From Klenkia taihuensis (lineage in GTDB: Bacteria > Actinomycetota > Actinomycetes > Mycobacteriales > Geodermatophilaceae): a stretch of 64,000 nt of DNA. The notes below the pieces were generated by a model that saw only the letters and a list, made by a program, of their open reading frames with translations, was not told the origin of the DNA and did no database searches. Below, one piece after another: positions 55,730 to 64,000 of this stretch. Made by a program: the position numbers and the translations under genes. Where the stretch lies: the NCBI RefSeq assembly GCF_900112525.1, contig NZ_FOMD01000001.1:744001-808000 (forward strand), given 5' to 3'. Every line of letters begins with the position of its first letter. Positions within the stretch are counted from its first letter, which is position 1.

Positions 55730-55942
55730 TCAGCGGCTGGCGACCCAGCCGTCGTCCGCGTCGTCGTCGTCGATCCACCGCGAGGCGATGTTGTCCTCGT
55801 CGTCGTCCTTGACCGCCGGGGCGGTGTAGGTCGACTGACCACCGAGTTCCCGCTGCAGCGCAGTCAGGTCGGTGGTGGGTGAGCTGTACTTGAGCTCACG
55901 GGCCACGCGTGTCTGCTTGGCCTTCGCTCGGCCGCGCCCCAT
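55730..55942 (-). CDS. DUF3073 protein
   Basis: A 70-residue basic-then-acidic small protein (MGRGRAKAKQTRVARELKYSS to DDDDADDGWVASR). This pattern is DUF3073, a family found next to purM throughout actinobacteria. Function unknown; the charge split suggests nucleic-acid or protein binding. ATG 55942 has a GAGGGGG site. Confidence 0.92.
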   Translation of the reverse strand: MGRGRAKAKQTRVARELKYSSPTTDLTALQRELGGQSTYTAPAVKDDDEDNIASRWIDDDDADDGWVASR

Positions 55943-55969
55943 GGCTCGACCCCCTCGTGACGGAGTGGC

Positions 55970-55997
55970 GGCCGTCCAGCACTGGGCTTGGACGGCC
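55970..55997 (-). terminator. Hairpin between the dehydrogenase and DUF3073 genes
   Basis: Nine-bp perfect arms (55970-55978 with 55989-55997) and a ten-base loop. It may end the upstream dehydrogenase transcript or sit in the DUF3073 leader. Confidence 0.5.
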
Positions 55998-56125
55998 CGT
56001 GTGGCGACCCCGACTGAGTGATTGTGTCCGCTGACGAGCTTACGTCACGGATCGGAGCTCGGCACACGTCCGCTCCGCGCGTCCCCCGGACGGGCAGGTC
56101 AGCGGGCGCCGGGGTGACGGGCGTC

Positions 56126-57196
56126 TCACCGGGTGGCGGGCAACCGGATGGTCGACAAGCGGCCCACCGACCGCATCCGCTCCTCGGCCAGCCGGTCGGC
56201 CGCGACCGCGGGGGACACGCCCTCGGCGTCGGCGGCGGCGAAGACCTGCAACGCGACGTCGCGGATGGTGGCGGCCTTGGCCTCGGCGCGGGCGAAGGAG
56301 AACCCGTGCCGCTCGTCCTCCACCTGCACCACGCCGCCGGCGTTCACCAGGTAGTCGGGGGCGTAGAGGATGCCGCGGTCGGCCAGTGCCTGCGCGGTGC
56401 CGTCGTGGGCCAGCTGGTTGTTCGCCCCGCCGCACACGACCTCCGCCGGCAGGACGGCGACCGTCTCGTCGTCCAGCGCCCCGCCCAGTGCGCACGGGGA
56501 GTAGACGTCGTGCGGGGTGCGCACCAGCTCGGCGGTGTCGGCCACCGCCTGCACCCCCGGGTGCAAGGCCAGCACCCGCTCGACCGCGGCGGCGTCCACG
56601 TCGGTCACCACGACCGAGGCGCCGTCCTCGACCAGGGAGTCGACCAGCCAAGAGCCCACCTTGCCCACGCCGGCCACCGCGACGGTGCGCCCGGCCAGGC
56701 TGGGGGAGCCCCAGCGGTGCTGGGCGGCGGCGCGCATGCCCTGGAACACGCCGAACGCGGTGAGCACCGAGGAGTCCCCGCACCCGCCGACGGCCAGCGA
56801 CCGGCCGTGCGCGAACCGGGTCTCCCGGCCGACGACGTCGAGGTCGGCGTTGTACGTGCCCACGTCGCAGGCGGTGAGGTAGCGCCCGCCGAGGGCCTCC
56901 ACGAAGCGGCCGTAGGCGCGCAGCAGCGCTTCGGTCTTGTGCACCTTCGGGTCGCCGATGATGACGCCCTTGCCGCCGCCGAGGTCCAGGCCGGCCAGGC
57001 TGTTCTTGTAGGACATCGCGCGGGAGAGGGCCAGCGCGTCGGCGACGGCTGCCTCCTCGGTCGGGTAGGGGAAGAACCGCGTGCCGCCGAGGGCCGGCCC
57101 GAGGGCCGTGGAGTGGATCGCGATGACCGCGCGCAGCCCGCTCTCCCGGTCGCTGCAGAAGACCACCTGTTCGTGCCCGGAGGCGAGGATGTCCAC
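56126..57196 (-). CDS. Leu/Phe/Val dehydrogenase
   Basis: The 356-residue NAD-dependent amino acid dehydrogenase deaminates branched-chain or aromatic amino acids. The catalytic lysines are in [18 protein letters not shown], the NAD fold in [15 protein letters not shown], and GGANNQLA and NAGG close the active site. It resembles Streptomyces valine dehydrogenase, which is also near DUF3073. GTG 57196 has a TAGGCT box seven bases upstream. Confidence 0.92.
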   Translation of the reverse strand: MDILASGHEQVVFCSDRESGLRAVIAIHSTALGPALGGTRFFPYPTEEAAVADALALSRAMSYKNSLAGLDLGGGKGVIIGDPKVHKTEALLRAYGRFVEALGGRYLTACDVGTYNADLDVVGRETRFAHGRSLAVGGCGDSSVLTAFGVFQGMRAAAQHRWGSPSLAGRTVAVAGVGKVGSWLVDSLVEDGASVVVTDVDAAAVERVLALHPGVQAVADTAELVRTPHDVYSPCALGGALDDETVAVLPAEVVCGGANNQLAHDGTAQALADRGILYAPDYLVNAGGVVQVEDERHGFSFARAEAKAATIRDVALQVFAAADAEGVSPAVAADRLAEERMRSVGRLSTIRLPATR

Positions 57197-57203
57197 GTCC
57201 GGG

Positions 57204-57209
57204 AGCCTA
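57204..57209 (-). promoter_or_regulatory. -10 box of the dehydrogenase gene
   Basis: TAGGCT on the minus strand, seven bases from GTG 57196. Confidence 0.5.
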
Positions 57210-57263
57210 CGAGCCGGGTCCGTGCCACTGTGTGGCCCAGGTCGCAGAGGGAGGATCCACACC

Positions 57264-58025
57264 ATGAGGACCGGCGACGGCGTCCCCGACCCGGTCGCCG
57301 GGCTGCGGCTGGACCGCTCCAGCCCGGTCCCGCTGCACCGGCAGGTCGCCCAGTGGCTGGAGGCCGGCATCGCCTCGGGCCGGCTGCCCCCGGGCACCCG
57401 GCTGGACAACGAGGTCGCCCTCGCCGACTCCCTCGGGCTGTCCCGGCCGACCCTGCGGCAGGCCATGCGCTACCTGGTGGAGAAGGGCCTCATCGTCCGC
57501 CGGCGCGGCGCGGGCACCCGGGTCGGCCAGCCGCTGGACCTGCCCGCCCCCGTGCCCGACAGCAGCTACGACGAGCTGCGCCGGGCCGACCAGGAGCCCA
57601 CCACCCGGGTGCTCTCGCTGACCACGGGGCCCGCCGACCCGGGCACCGCGCGCACCCTCGCCGTCCCGGCCGGCTCCGACGTCCTCACCGTCGAGCGGCT
57701 GCGCGCCGTCGACGGCGCGCCGATCGCCCGGCTGACCAACTGGCTGCGCGTCGGCCTGCTGGACCTCGACGCCGGCGGGCTCGAGCACACCGGGCTCTAC
57801 GCGACCATCCGGGACGCCGGGATCGACCTGCACGCCGCCCGGCAGGTCATCGGCGCGCGGCCCGCGACGGAGCCGGAGGCCGAGCTGCTGGGCATCGAGA
57901 CCGGCGGGATCCTGCTGACGATGGAGCGCACCACCTACGACCAGCACGGCACCCCGGTCGAGCACGGACGGCACGTCTACGTCGCGGCTCGGTGGTCCTT
58001 CGAGATGAGCCTGCTGACCCCCTGA
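57264..58025 (+). CDS. GntR-family regulator (HutC/UTRA type)
   Basis: The 253-residue regulator has an N-terminal GntR winged helix ([21 protein letters not shown] then [27 protein letters not shown]) and a C-terminal UTRA ligand domain ending in [25 protein letters not shown] precedes ATG 57264. It lies directly upstream of the binding-protein gene of the sugar-type ABC cassette and probably represses it until the ligand is present. Confidence 0.92.
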   Translation: MRTGDGVPDPVAGLRLDRSSPVPLHRQVAQWLEAGIASGRLPPGTRLDNEVALADSLGLSRPTLRQAMRYLVEKGLIVRRRGAGTRVGQPLDLPAPVPDSSYDELRRADQEPTTRVLSLTTGPADPGTARTLAVPAGSDVLTVERLRAVDGAPIARLTNWLRVGLLDLDAGGLEHTGLYATIRDAGIDLHAARQVIGARPATEPEAELLGIETGGILLTMERTTYDQHGTPVEHGRHVYVAARWSFEMSLLTP

Positions 58026-58033
58026 GCGCGGGG

Positions 58034-58053
58034 CATACATACTGATTGCTTTG
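58034..58053 (+). promoter_or_regulatory. AT-rich control region before the ABC cassette
   Basis: A sharply AT-richer stretch (CATACATACT then GATTGCTTTGG) in GC-rich surroundings, ending about 30 bases before ATG 58084. It probably holds the promoter and the GntR operator; half-sites are not clear. Confidence 0.45.
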
Positions 58054-58083
58054 GCAGGTCCCCATCGCGAGGAGAAGCACCAC

Positions 58084-59058
58084 ATGCGCATCACCCGATC
58101 GGCCGGCGTGCTCGCCGTCGCCGGCGTCCTGGCCCTGGCCGGGTGCAGCGGCACCGGCCAGGAGGACTCTTCCGGCGAGGGCTCCGCGGCCGCCACGGAC
58201 CTCGACATCGCGGTCATCACCCACGGCGCCCCCGGCGACTCGTTCTGGGACGTCGTCCGCTCCGGCGCCGACCAGGCCGCCACCGACCTCGGCGTCACCG
58301 TCGACTACAACAGCGACCCCGACCCCACCCGGCAGGCCGAGCTGATCGACAACGCCGTCTCCCAGGGCGTGGACGGCATCGTGGTCTCGATGGCCAACCC
58401 CGACGGCCTGCGCGACTCGGTCGAGGCCGCCGTCGCCGCCGGCATCCCGGTCATCACCATCAACTCCGGGCAGCAGCAGTCGGCCGAGTTCGGCGCCATC
58501 ACCCACGTCGGGCAGGACGAGACCACCGCCGGCGAGGCGGTCGGCAACCGGCTGAACGAGGAGGGGCAGACCGGCAAGGTGCTCTGCGTCATCCACGAGG
58601 CCGGCAACGTGGGCCTGGAGGACCGCTGCTCGGCGGTCGCCGCGACCTACGGCGGCACCGTGGAGAACCTGCAGGTCGACGGCACCGACACCGCGCAGGT
58701 GCAGGACACGGTCCTGTCCAAGCTGCAGTCGGACCCCAGCGTCTCCGTCGTGCTGGCGCTGCAGGGCCAGGTCGCGGTCGCGGCCGTCTCGGCCACCGCC
58801 GACGCCGGGTCCTCGGCCGAGGTCGACACCTTCGACATCTCGAAGGACGTCACCGACGCCATCTCCGCCGGCGACATCACCTTCGCCGTGGACCAGCAGC
58901 CCTACCTGCAGGGCTACCTGCCGGTGTCGTTCCTGCAGCTCTACGCGTCGAACGGGAACGTCGTCGGCGGCGGCCAGCCGGTCAACTCCGGCCCGGCCTT
59001 CGTCACCTCCGACAACGTGGACGACGTCGCCCGGTACGCCGCCAACGGCACCCGGTGA
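58084..59058 (+). CDS. Sugar-type ABC substrate-binding lipoprotein
   Basis: The 324-residue protein has a signal peptide with lipobox cysteine C21 (LALAGCSG), then a periplasmic-binding-protein type I fold (RbsB-like): [43 protein letters not shown] and a closing [12 protein letters not shown]. It captures a sugar or sugar-like ligand at the outer face of the membrane. ATG 58084 has a GAGGAGA site. Coupled to the permease (GTGA). Confidence 0.92.
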   Translation: MRITRSAGVLAVAGVLALAGCSGTGQEDSSGEGSAAATDLDIAVITHGAPGDSFWDVVRSGADQAATDLGVTVDYNSDPDPTRQAELIDNAVSQGVDGIVVSMANPDGLRDSVEAAVAAGIPVITINSGQQQSAEFGAITHVGQDETTAGEAVGNRLNEEGQTGKVLCVIHEAGNVGLEDRCSAVAATYGGTVENLQVDGTDTAQVQDTVLSKLQSDPSVSVVLALQGQVAVAAVSATADAGSSAEVDTFDISKDVTDAISAGDITFAVDQQPYLQGYLPVSFLQLYASNGNVVGGGQPVNSGPAFVTSDNVDDVARYAANGTR

Positions 59059-60098
59059 CCACCACCGCCCCGGCCCGGGACGCCGACCGCGAGGCGGCGC
59101 CCACCGGGCGGGCCACCCGTGTGCTCCGTCGTCCCGAGGTCGGGGCGGCCGTGGCGGCCCTGGCCGTCCTGGTGTTCTTCACCGTCGTCGCCGAGCAGTT
59201 CCTCACCCCGTCGGGCGTCGGCACCTGGCTGAACTCGGCGTCCCGGTTCGGGATCATGGCCGTCGCGGTCGCGATGCTCATGATCGGCGGCGAGTTCGAC
59301 CTCTCCGCCGGCGCGATGACCGGCGCCACCGGCCTGCTGGTCGGGGTCACCACCACCGGCTACGGCCTCAACGTGTGGGTGGCCGTGCTGCTCGCGCTGG
59401 TCGTGGCGCTGGCCATCGGTGCGCTCAACGGGTTCCTCGTGATGCGCACCGGGCTGCCGAGCTTCATCGTCACGCTCGGCACGTTCTTCGTGCTGCAGGG
59501 CATCGACCTCGCGCTGGTCAAGCTGGTCTACGGCCAGGTCGCCGTGCAGGGCTTCTCCGACGTGCCGTTCTTCGACTCCGTCCGGCCCTTCTTCGGCGGG
59601 GTCATCAAGGTCGGCGGGGCCAGCATCTCGGTCTCCGTGCTGTGGTTCCTCGCCGTCACCGCGGTCGCCACCCTGGTGCTGCTGCGCACCCGCGCCGGCA
59701 ACTGGGTGTTCGCGGTCGGCGGGGCGCAGGCCAGCGCCCGGGCGACCGGCGTCCCGGTGGCCCGCACCAAGATCGGCCTGTTCATGACGACGGCGGGCGC
59801 GGGCTGGCTGGTCGGCATGATCAGCCTGTTCCAGTCCTCGACCGTGCAGAGCTCCACCGGTGTGGGCGACGAGTTCATCTACATCATCTGCGCCGTGGTC
59901 GGCGGCTGCCTGCTCACCGGCGGCTACGGCTCGGCGATCGGCGCGGCGCTGGGCGCGCTGATCTACGGCATGACCCGGCAGGGCGTGGTGTACGCCGGCT
60001 GGGACTCCAACTGGCTCTACGCCTTCCTCGGCGTGATGCTGCTGGCCGCCGTCCTGGTCAACAACTGGGTGCGGCAGCGGGCGGAGCGGCTGCGGTGA
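59055..60098 (+). CDS. Sugar-type ABC permease (RbsC-like)
   Basis: The 347-residue permease has about ten helices, with the family motifs [26 protein letters not shown] and [15 protein letters not shown]. It is the intact-cassette paralogue of the permease at 30533. GTG 59055 overlaps the binding-protein stop; its own stop overlaps the ATPase start. Confidence 0.93.
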   Translation: MTTTAPARDADREAAPTGRATRVLRRPEVGAAVAALAVLVFFTVVAEQFLTPSGVGTWLNSASRFGIMAVAVAMLMIGGEFDLSAGAMTGATGLLVGVTTTGYGLNVWVAVLLALVVALAIGALNGFLVMRTGLPSFIVTLGTFFVLQGIDLALVKLVYGQVAVQGFSDVPFFDSVRPFFGGVIKVGGASISVSVLWFLAVTAVATLVLLRTRAGNWVFAVGGAQASARATGVPVARTKIGLFMTTAGAGWLVGMISLFQSSTVQSSTGVGDEFIYIICAVVGGCLLTGGYGSAIGAALGALIYGMTRQGVVYAGWDSNWLYAFLGVMLLAAVLVNNWVRQRAERLR

Positions 60099-60883
60099 GC
60101 GCGCTGATCGAGGTCACCGACCTGGGCAAGACCTACGGCAGCGTGGTGGCGCTGCAGGGCGTGACCACCTCCGTGCGCGCCGGCGAGGTCACCTGCGTGC
60201 TCGGCGACAACGGCGCCGGCAAGTCCACCTTCATCAAGATCCTCTCGGGGGCGCACGAGCACACCGAGGGCAGCTTCCGGGTCGACGGCGTCGAGCAGCA
60301 CATGGCCAGCCCGCGCGACGCGCTGGCCCTGGGCATCGCGACGGTCTACCAGGACCTCGCCGTCGTCCCGCTGATGCCGGTGTGGCGGAACTTCTTCCTG
60401 GGCTCCGAGCCCCGGAAGGGGCCCTTCCGGATGCTGGACGTCGACCTGATGAAGCGGACGACGAAGGACGAGCTCGCCGCGATGGGCATCGACCTGCGCG
60501 ACGTCGACCAGCCGATCGGCACGCTGTCCGGCGGCGAGCGGCAGTGCGTGGCCATCGCCCGGGCGGTGCACTTCGGTGCGCGGGTGCTCATCCTGGACGA
60601 GCCCACCGCGGCGCTGGGCGTCAAGCAGTCCGGCGTGGTGCTGCGCTACATCGCGGCGGCGCGGGAGCGTGGGCTGGGCGTCGTGTTCATCACCCACAAC
60701 CCGCACCACGCCTACCCGGTGGGCGACCGGTTCCTGGTGCTGCGGCGGGGCCGGAGCATCGCCGACCGGGTCAAGGACGACATCACCCGCGACGAGCTGG
60801 TCGAGCTGATGGCCGGCGGGGCCGAGCTGGAGGCGCTGGGCCACGAGCTGGAGCGCGCCCCGGGGGTCGACCCGGTCGTCTGA
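60095..60883 (+). CDS. Sugar-type ABC ATPase (intact)
   Basis: The 262-residue single-domain ATPase has all motifs present: Walker [10 protein letters not shown]-loop YQDLAVVPL, signature LSGGERQ, Walker [11 protein letters not shown] and H-loop ITHN. RbsA proteins usually have two such domains; this one would act as a homodimer, as in the frcA-type systems. It aligns closely with the degenerate ATPase at 29694 (shared LAVxPLMxVWRNF). Confidence 0.93.
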   Translation: MSALIEVTDLGKTYGSVVALQGVTTSVRAGEVTCVLGDNGAGKSTFIKILSGAHEHTEGSFRVDGVEQHMASPRDALALGIATVYQDLAVVPLMPVWRNFFLGSEPRKGPFRMLDVDLMKRTTKDELAAMGIDLRDVDQPIGTLSGGERQCVAIARAVHFGARVLILDEPTAALGVKQSGVVLRYIAAARERGLGVVFITHNPHHAYPVGDRFLVLRRGRSIADRVKDDITRDELVELMAGGAELEALGHELERAPGVDPVV

Positions 60884-61069
60884 GACCGGTCCGGGCCCGG
60901 CGTTCAAGTCGGGGCGGTCCCGTGTCGATGGGACAGGGACAACGGAACGGGCCGAAGGTTCGTGACGGACTGGTCCCAGGCCGCCCCGGCGTGTTGCGCA
61001 TGTGACTCGTGGGGCGGGTGGGACAGTCCATCGGCTCGCCCGCCATCCCTCTTCCCCAGGGAGCGCTCC
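60884..61069 (+). other. 186-base leader before the M23 peptidase gene
   Basis: No gene seen. It contains a GTCCC/GGGAC hairpin near 60917-60934 and several short pairings. A structured RNA such as a c-di-AMP (ydaO) riboswitch is possible before a cell-wall hydrolase, but I cannot confirm its conserved core. Confidence 0.3.
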
Positions 61070-62335
61070 ATGTCGCAGCACCCGCTGCGTGCCCTGCTCG
61101 TCGCCTCGGTGACGGCTGCCGCCGTCGCGCTGGGCGCCGCGCCCGCACTGGCCGCGCCGCCGGCGCCGGGCAACCCGAGCGACGGCGAGATCACCGCGGC
61201 GCAGGCCGCCCAGGACGCCGCCGCCGCCGAGGTGGGCCGGATCGCCGGTCTGGTGGCCGCCGCGGAGTCGCAGCTGCAGCAGGTGCAGGTGCAGGCCGAG
61301 TCCGCCGGCATCGCTTACGAGGCCGCGCAGGAGGCGCTGGCGCAGGCCCAGGCCGCCGCCCAGGAGACCGCCGCGCAGCTGGCCGCGGCCACCGAGCAGG
61401 TCACCGCCGCGCAGGGCCGCATCTCGACCTTCTCCCGCGACAGCTACATGAACGGGGCCGCGCTCACCAGCGAGGTCGTGCTGCTCGACGTCGACGGCCC
61501 CGGGGAGCTCGTGCAGCGCGCCGCGATGCTGGAGTGGGTGGCCGACAACCAGCTCGACGTGCTCGGCGACCTGGAGGCCGCGCAGCTGGTGCAGGCCAAC
61601 GCCGACTCCGCCGCCCGGCAGGCGGTCGACCAGCAGTCGGCCGCCGAGCGGGCCGCCGCCGACGCCAAGGCGGCCTCCGACGCCCAGGTGGCGGTCCAGC
61701 AGTCCGCCTACGCCGAGGTGAGCGCGCAGAAGGCGAGCTACGACGCCCAGCTGCAGGCCGCCCAGGTGCAGCTGCTGTCGCTGCAGGGCGCCCGCAACGC
61801 CTACCAGGCCTGGCTGGACCAGCGGGCCGCCGAGGAGGCCGCCGCCGCGCGTGCCCAGCAGCAGGCCGCCGCCGCCGCGGCCGCCGCGGCCGCCGGGGCC
61901 CGGAACGCGCCGTCCGCCTCCGGGGCGCAGGCCGGCTACGTGCTGCCCGCCGCCGGGCGGACGAGCAGCTGCTACGGCTCCCGCTGGGGGACCACGCACT
62001 TCGGCGTGGACATCGCCGCCCCGATCGGCACCCCGGTCTACGCCGCCACCTCGGGCGTCGTGCAGCGCGCCGGTGCGGCCACCGGCTTCGGCCAGGCCGT
62101 CTACGTGCTGGGCTCCGACGGCGCGGTGACCGTCTACGGCCACGTCAGCCGCTACTACGTGCGCGCCGGGGACCGGGTGCAGGCCGGCGAGCAGATCGCC
62201 GACGTCGGCAACGAGGGCCAGTCCACCGGGCCGCACCTGCACTTCGAGGTGCACCCCAGCGGCGCGATGTACAGCGGCGCGGTCGACCCGGTGCCGTGGA
62301 TGTCGGCCCGCGGCGTGGTGATCCGCGGCTGCTGA
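61070..62335 (+). CDS. Secreted coiled-coil M23 peptidase
   Basis: The 421-residue protein has a Sec signal peptide (cleavage likely after PALAAPP, about 30) and a long Ala/Gln-rich coiled coil (40-270). The C-terminal M23 domain shows HFGVDIAAPIGTPVYA, VYGHVSRYYV and GPHLHFEVH zinc and catalytic motifs. It should cut peptide bridges in the cell wall; the coiled coil resembles EnvC-type regulatory regions. ATG 61070 has an AGGGAG site. A terminator follows. Confidence 0.93.
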   Translation: MSQHPLRALLVASVTAAAVALGAAPALAAPPAPGNPSDGEITAAQAAQDAAAAEVGRIAGLVAAAESQLQQVQVQAESAGIAYEAAQEALAQAQAAAQETAAQLAAATEQVTAAQGRISTFSRDSYMNGAALTSEVVLLDVDGPGELVQRAAMLEWVADNQLDVLGDLEAAQLVQANADSAARQAVDQQSAAERAAADAKAASDAQVAVQQSAYAEVSAQKASYDAQLQAAQVQLLSLQGARNAYQAWLDQRAAEEAAAARAQQQAAAAAAAAAAGARNAPSASGAQAGYVLPAAGRTSSCYGSRWGTTHFGVDIAAPIGTPVYAATSGVVQRAGAATGFGQAVYVLGSDGAVTVYGHVSRYYVRAGDRVQAGEQIADVGNEGQSTGPHLHFEVHPSGAMYSGAVDPVPWMSARGVVIRGC

Positions 62336-62351
62336 ACCCCTCCCCGCACGA

Positions 62352-62385
62352 CGGAGGCCCGGTCCCTGGTGGGACCGGGCCTCCG
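62352..62385. terminator. Terminator of the M23 peptidase gene
   Basis: 15-bp perfect stem (62352-62366 with 62371-62385) and a four-base loop, between converging genes. Confidence 0.9.
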
Positions 62386-62402
62386 CGGCGTGGGAGGTGG
62401 GG

Positions 62403-62933
62403 TCAGCTGGTGGGGGAGGCCGACTCCGTGCTGCCCAGCGCGCCACCGCAGTTGGCGGCCACGTAGGACTGGATCTCCGTCTGCGCCGGGCCCGCGGAGG
62501 TCTGCAGCTGGTTCACCTGGTCGAGGAAGGCCTGCTGGCCCTCGGGGGTGTTCAGGTCCAGGCCCTGGATGCTGGTCGCCAGCTGCTGGACCGCCGAGGT
62601 CGCGGAGCCCCAGGCGTCGGCGATCTCGGCCGGCGGCTCGATGGCGGTCAGCCGGGAGGCGGCGTCGGAGAACAGGCCCGGGATGGCCGAGGGGTCGGCG
62701 GTGGCGGTGACCGCGTTCTCCAGGTCGGTGAAGGCGTCCTGCGCGTCGGTGCAGAAGGCCTCGTCGTCGGGGTCGGTCGAGCCGGAGGTCTCGGCGGCGC
62801 TGCTGCTGGTCGCCGCGGACGAGGAGGAGCTGGTGGAGGCGGCGGTGTCGTCCGAGCCGCCGCCGCACGCGGTGAGCAGGGCCAGGGAGGCGGCCCCGGC
62901 CAGGGCGGTCTTCAGGGGGGTCGTCAGGCGCAT
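62403..62933 (-). CDS. Hypothetical lipoprotein
   Basis: The 176-residue protein has a signal peptide and lipobox C23 (LLTACGGG), a Ser/Thr linker of about 30 residues and an alpha-helical domain with two cysteines, FCTDAQDAF and AANCGGALG, which could form a disulfide. No family is named. ATG 62933 has a TAGCGT box six bases upstream. Confidence 0.85.
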   Translation of the reverse strand: MRLTTPLKTALAGAASLALLTACGGGSDDTAASTSSSSSAATSSSAAETSGSTDPDDEAFCTDAQDAFTDLENAVTATADPSAIPGLFSDAASRLTAIEPPAEIADAWGSATSAVQQLATSIQGLDLNTPEGQQAFLDQVNQLQTSAGPAQTEIQSYVAANCGGALGSTESASPTS

Positions 62934-62939
62934 GGGGCC

Positions 62940-62945
62940 ACGCTA
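62940..62945 (-). promoter_or_regulatory. -10 box of the lipoprotein gene
   Basis: TAGCGT on the minus strand, six bases from ATG 62933. Confidence 0.5.
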
Positions 62946-62986
62946 CGGACCACCGGCACGCGCGGCCCGCACATCGGCCGGGTGTC

Positions 62987-62992
62987 TAGAGT
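62987..62992 (+). promoter_or_regulatory. -10 box of the 62999 hydrolase gene
   Basis: TAGAGT, six bases before GTG 62999. Confidence 0.55.
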
Positions 62993-62998
62993 CCGGCT

Positions 62999-63868
62999 GT
63001 GGACGCCCCCGTCGACCCCCGCCGGTCCTGGACGCTGCCGGCCCCCGGCGACCTGCCCCGGGTGGCCGAGCCGGAGCCGCTGGTCACCCGCGTGCTGGCC
63101 CCCAACCCGTCGCCGATGACGCTGGACGGCACCAACACCTACGTCGTGGGTGCCCCCGGCAGCGGGCAGGCCGTGCTGGTCGACCCCGGGCCGGACGACG
63201 CCGCGCACCTGGCCGCGGTGCAGGAGGTGCTGGCCGCCCGCGACGCCGAGGTGGTCGGCGTGCTCGTCACCCACCACCACGGCGACCACGCCGAGGCCGC
63301 GCTGCCGTGGGCGGCGCGGTTCGGGGTGCAGGTGGCCGCGGGCAGCGGGGACGTCGCCGGGCCCGACGGCCGGGTGCTCGCCGACGGCGACGCGGTGGTG
63401 CTGGCCGGCACCCGGCTGGACGTCGTCGCCACGCCGGGGCACACCCGGGACCACCTGGCCTTCCGCACGGAGAGCGGGTCGGTGCTGGTCGGTGACCACG
63501 TGCTGGGCCGCGGGACGTCGGTGCTCGCCCACCCGGAGGGCGACGTGCTGGCCTACCTGGACTCGCTGCGCCGGGTGCACCGGCTGGGCCCCTCGGCGCT
63601 GTACTGCGGGCACGGCCCGGAGCTGACCGAGGACGTCGGCGCGGTGCTGGAGTTCTACGCCGCCCACCGGGCCCACCGCGAGTGGCAGCTGCTGGACGCG
63701 CTCCGGCCGGGGGCGCGCACGGTGGAGCAGCTGGTCGCGCACGTCTACGCCGAGGTGCCGCGGGCGGTGTGGCCGGCCGCCGAGCAGTCGACCCGGGCCA
63801 CCCTGGCGAAGCTGTCGGCCACCGGCCAGGTGGTGCGCGGCGCCGGGGACAGCTGGCGGCTGGCATGA
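62999..63868 (+). CDS. MBL-fold hydrolase (LACTB2-like)
   Basis: The 289-residue protein has a metallo-beta-lactamase fold with THHHGDH, TPGHTRDH and LVGDHVLG metal motifs and a C-terminal winged-helix-like region (VAHVYAEVPRAVWPAAEQS). This is the layout of LACTB2-type hydrolases, which act on thioesters or RNA. The N-terminal NPSPMTLDGTNTYVVG is typical. Coupled by ATGA to the next gene. Confidence 0.88.
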   Translation: MDAPVDPRRSWTLPAPGDLPRVAEPEPLVTRVLAPNPSPMTLDGTNTYVVGAPGSGQAVLVDPGPDDAAHLAAVQEVLAARDAEVVGVLVTHHHGDHAEAALPWAARFGVQVAAGSGDVAGPDGRVLADGDAVVLAGTRLDVVATPGHTRDHLAFRTESGSVLVGDHVLGRGTSVLAHPEGDVLAYLDSLRRVHRLGPSALYCGHGPELTEDVGAVLEFYAAHRAHREWQLLDALRPGARTVEQLVAHVYAEVPRAVWPAAEQSTRATLAKLSATGQVVRGAGDSWRLA

Positions 63869-64000
63869 GCGGGCCCGGCACGGTGCCCGTCGTCCGGGCC
63901 GCGGACAGCGAGGCCGACCAGCGGCGGGTGGCCGGCGAGCTGCGGGCCCGGGGCGTCGGGCGCGGGGAGCGGCTCGTGGTCAGCGCGGCCGCCTCGCCGG
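63865..64000 (+). CDS. Probable AMP-binding enzyme (start only)
   Basis: Only the first 45 residues are visible. ATG 63865 overlaps the preceding stop. The segment ADQRRVAGELRARGVG-like, followed by RGERLVVSAAAS, resembles the N-terminal helix and strand of acyl-CoA synthetases. The call is tentative because the ATP-binding motifs lie outside the window. Confidence 0.45.
   Translation, partial: MSGPGTVPVVRAADSEADQRRVAGELRARGVGRGERLVVSAAASP

Overview
This window is chromosomal DNA from a very high-GC actinobacterium. GC-ending codons predominate, GTG starts are common and ATGA/GTGA overlaps are frequent. Lineage markers include mycothiol-dependent formaldehyde detoxification, HspR/HAIR heat-shock control, the purM-DUF3073 pair, small PurL with PurS and PurQ, and fba followed by a DUF3151 gene. 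The overall style fits Geodermatophilaceae (Blastococcus, Modestobacter, Geodermatophilus), but that family assignment is inference from gene content, not a database result. I found no tRNA, rRNA, CRISPR array, transposase or prophage gene. No gap between genes exceeds about 210 bases.

Left third (1-25 kb). A membrane Fe-S oxidoreductase and a diguanylate cyclase precede the heat-shock operon dnaK-grpE-dnaJ-hspR, which also carries a translationally coupled MarR regulator. A second MarR gene with a large palindromic operator precedes a drug-efflux MFS gene. Next come an osmC-ohrR peroxide module and clpB. dnaK and clpB share the same promoter design: a SigR/SigH-like GGAAC-N18-GTT promoter with an HspR (HAIR) operator on or beside it. 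Several small membrane proteins, a fasciclin lipoprotein, pyrE, a DedA protein, two flavoenzymes and fba-DUF3151 follow.

Middle (25-41 kb). Two genes with an AbiEi-like winged-helix N-terminus and a DUF559/PD-(D/E)XK-like C-terminus are each bracketed by their own pair of palindromic repeats. Between them lie the PEP synthase regulator and PEP synthase, an ABC ATPase/permease pair whose ATPase has lost key motifs, an MFS exporter and purA. rsgA, purD, an AI-2E-type exporter, a third palindrome and mug follow.

Right (41-64 kb). purB-purC, a tandem pair of PilZ-like genes, purS-purQ-purL-SCP, an OFA-type MFS transporter with its 43-residue companion protein, mscR with its metallo-hydrolase, a DUF72 gene that appears to start at CTG, purF-purM and DUF3073. 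The window closes with a branched-chain amino-acid dehydrogenase, a complete GntR-regulated sugar-type ABC cassette (the intact paralogue of the degenerate pair at 29.7-31.6 kb), a secreted M23 peptidase, a lipoprotein, a second metallo-hydrolase and the start of a probable AMP-binding enzyme. Most de novo purine genes (purA, D, B, C, S, Q, L, F, M) fall within 33.5-55.7 kb. At least eleven genes have a TANNNT -10 box 6-8 bases before the start codon, which suggests leaderless transcription.
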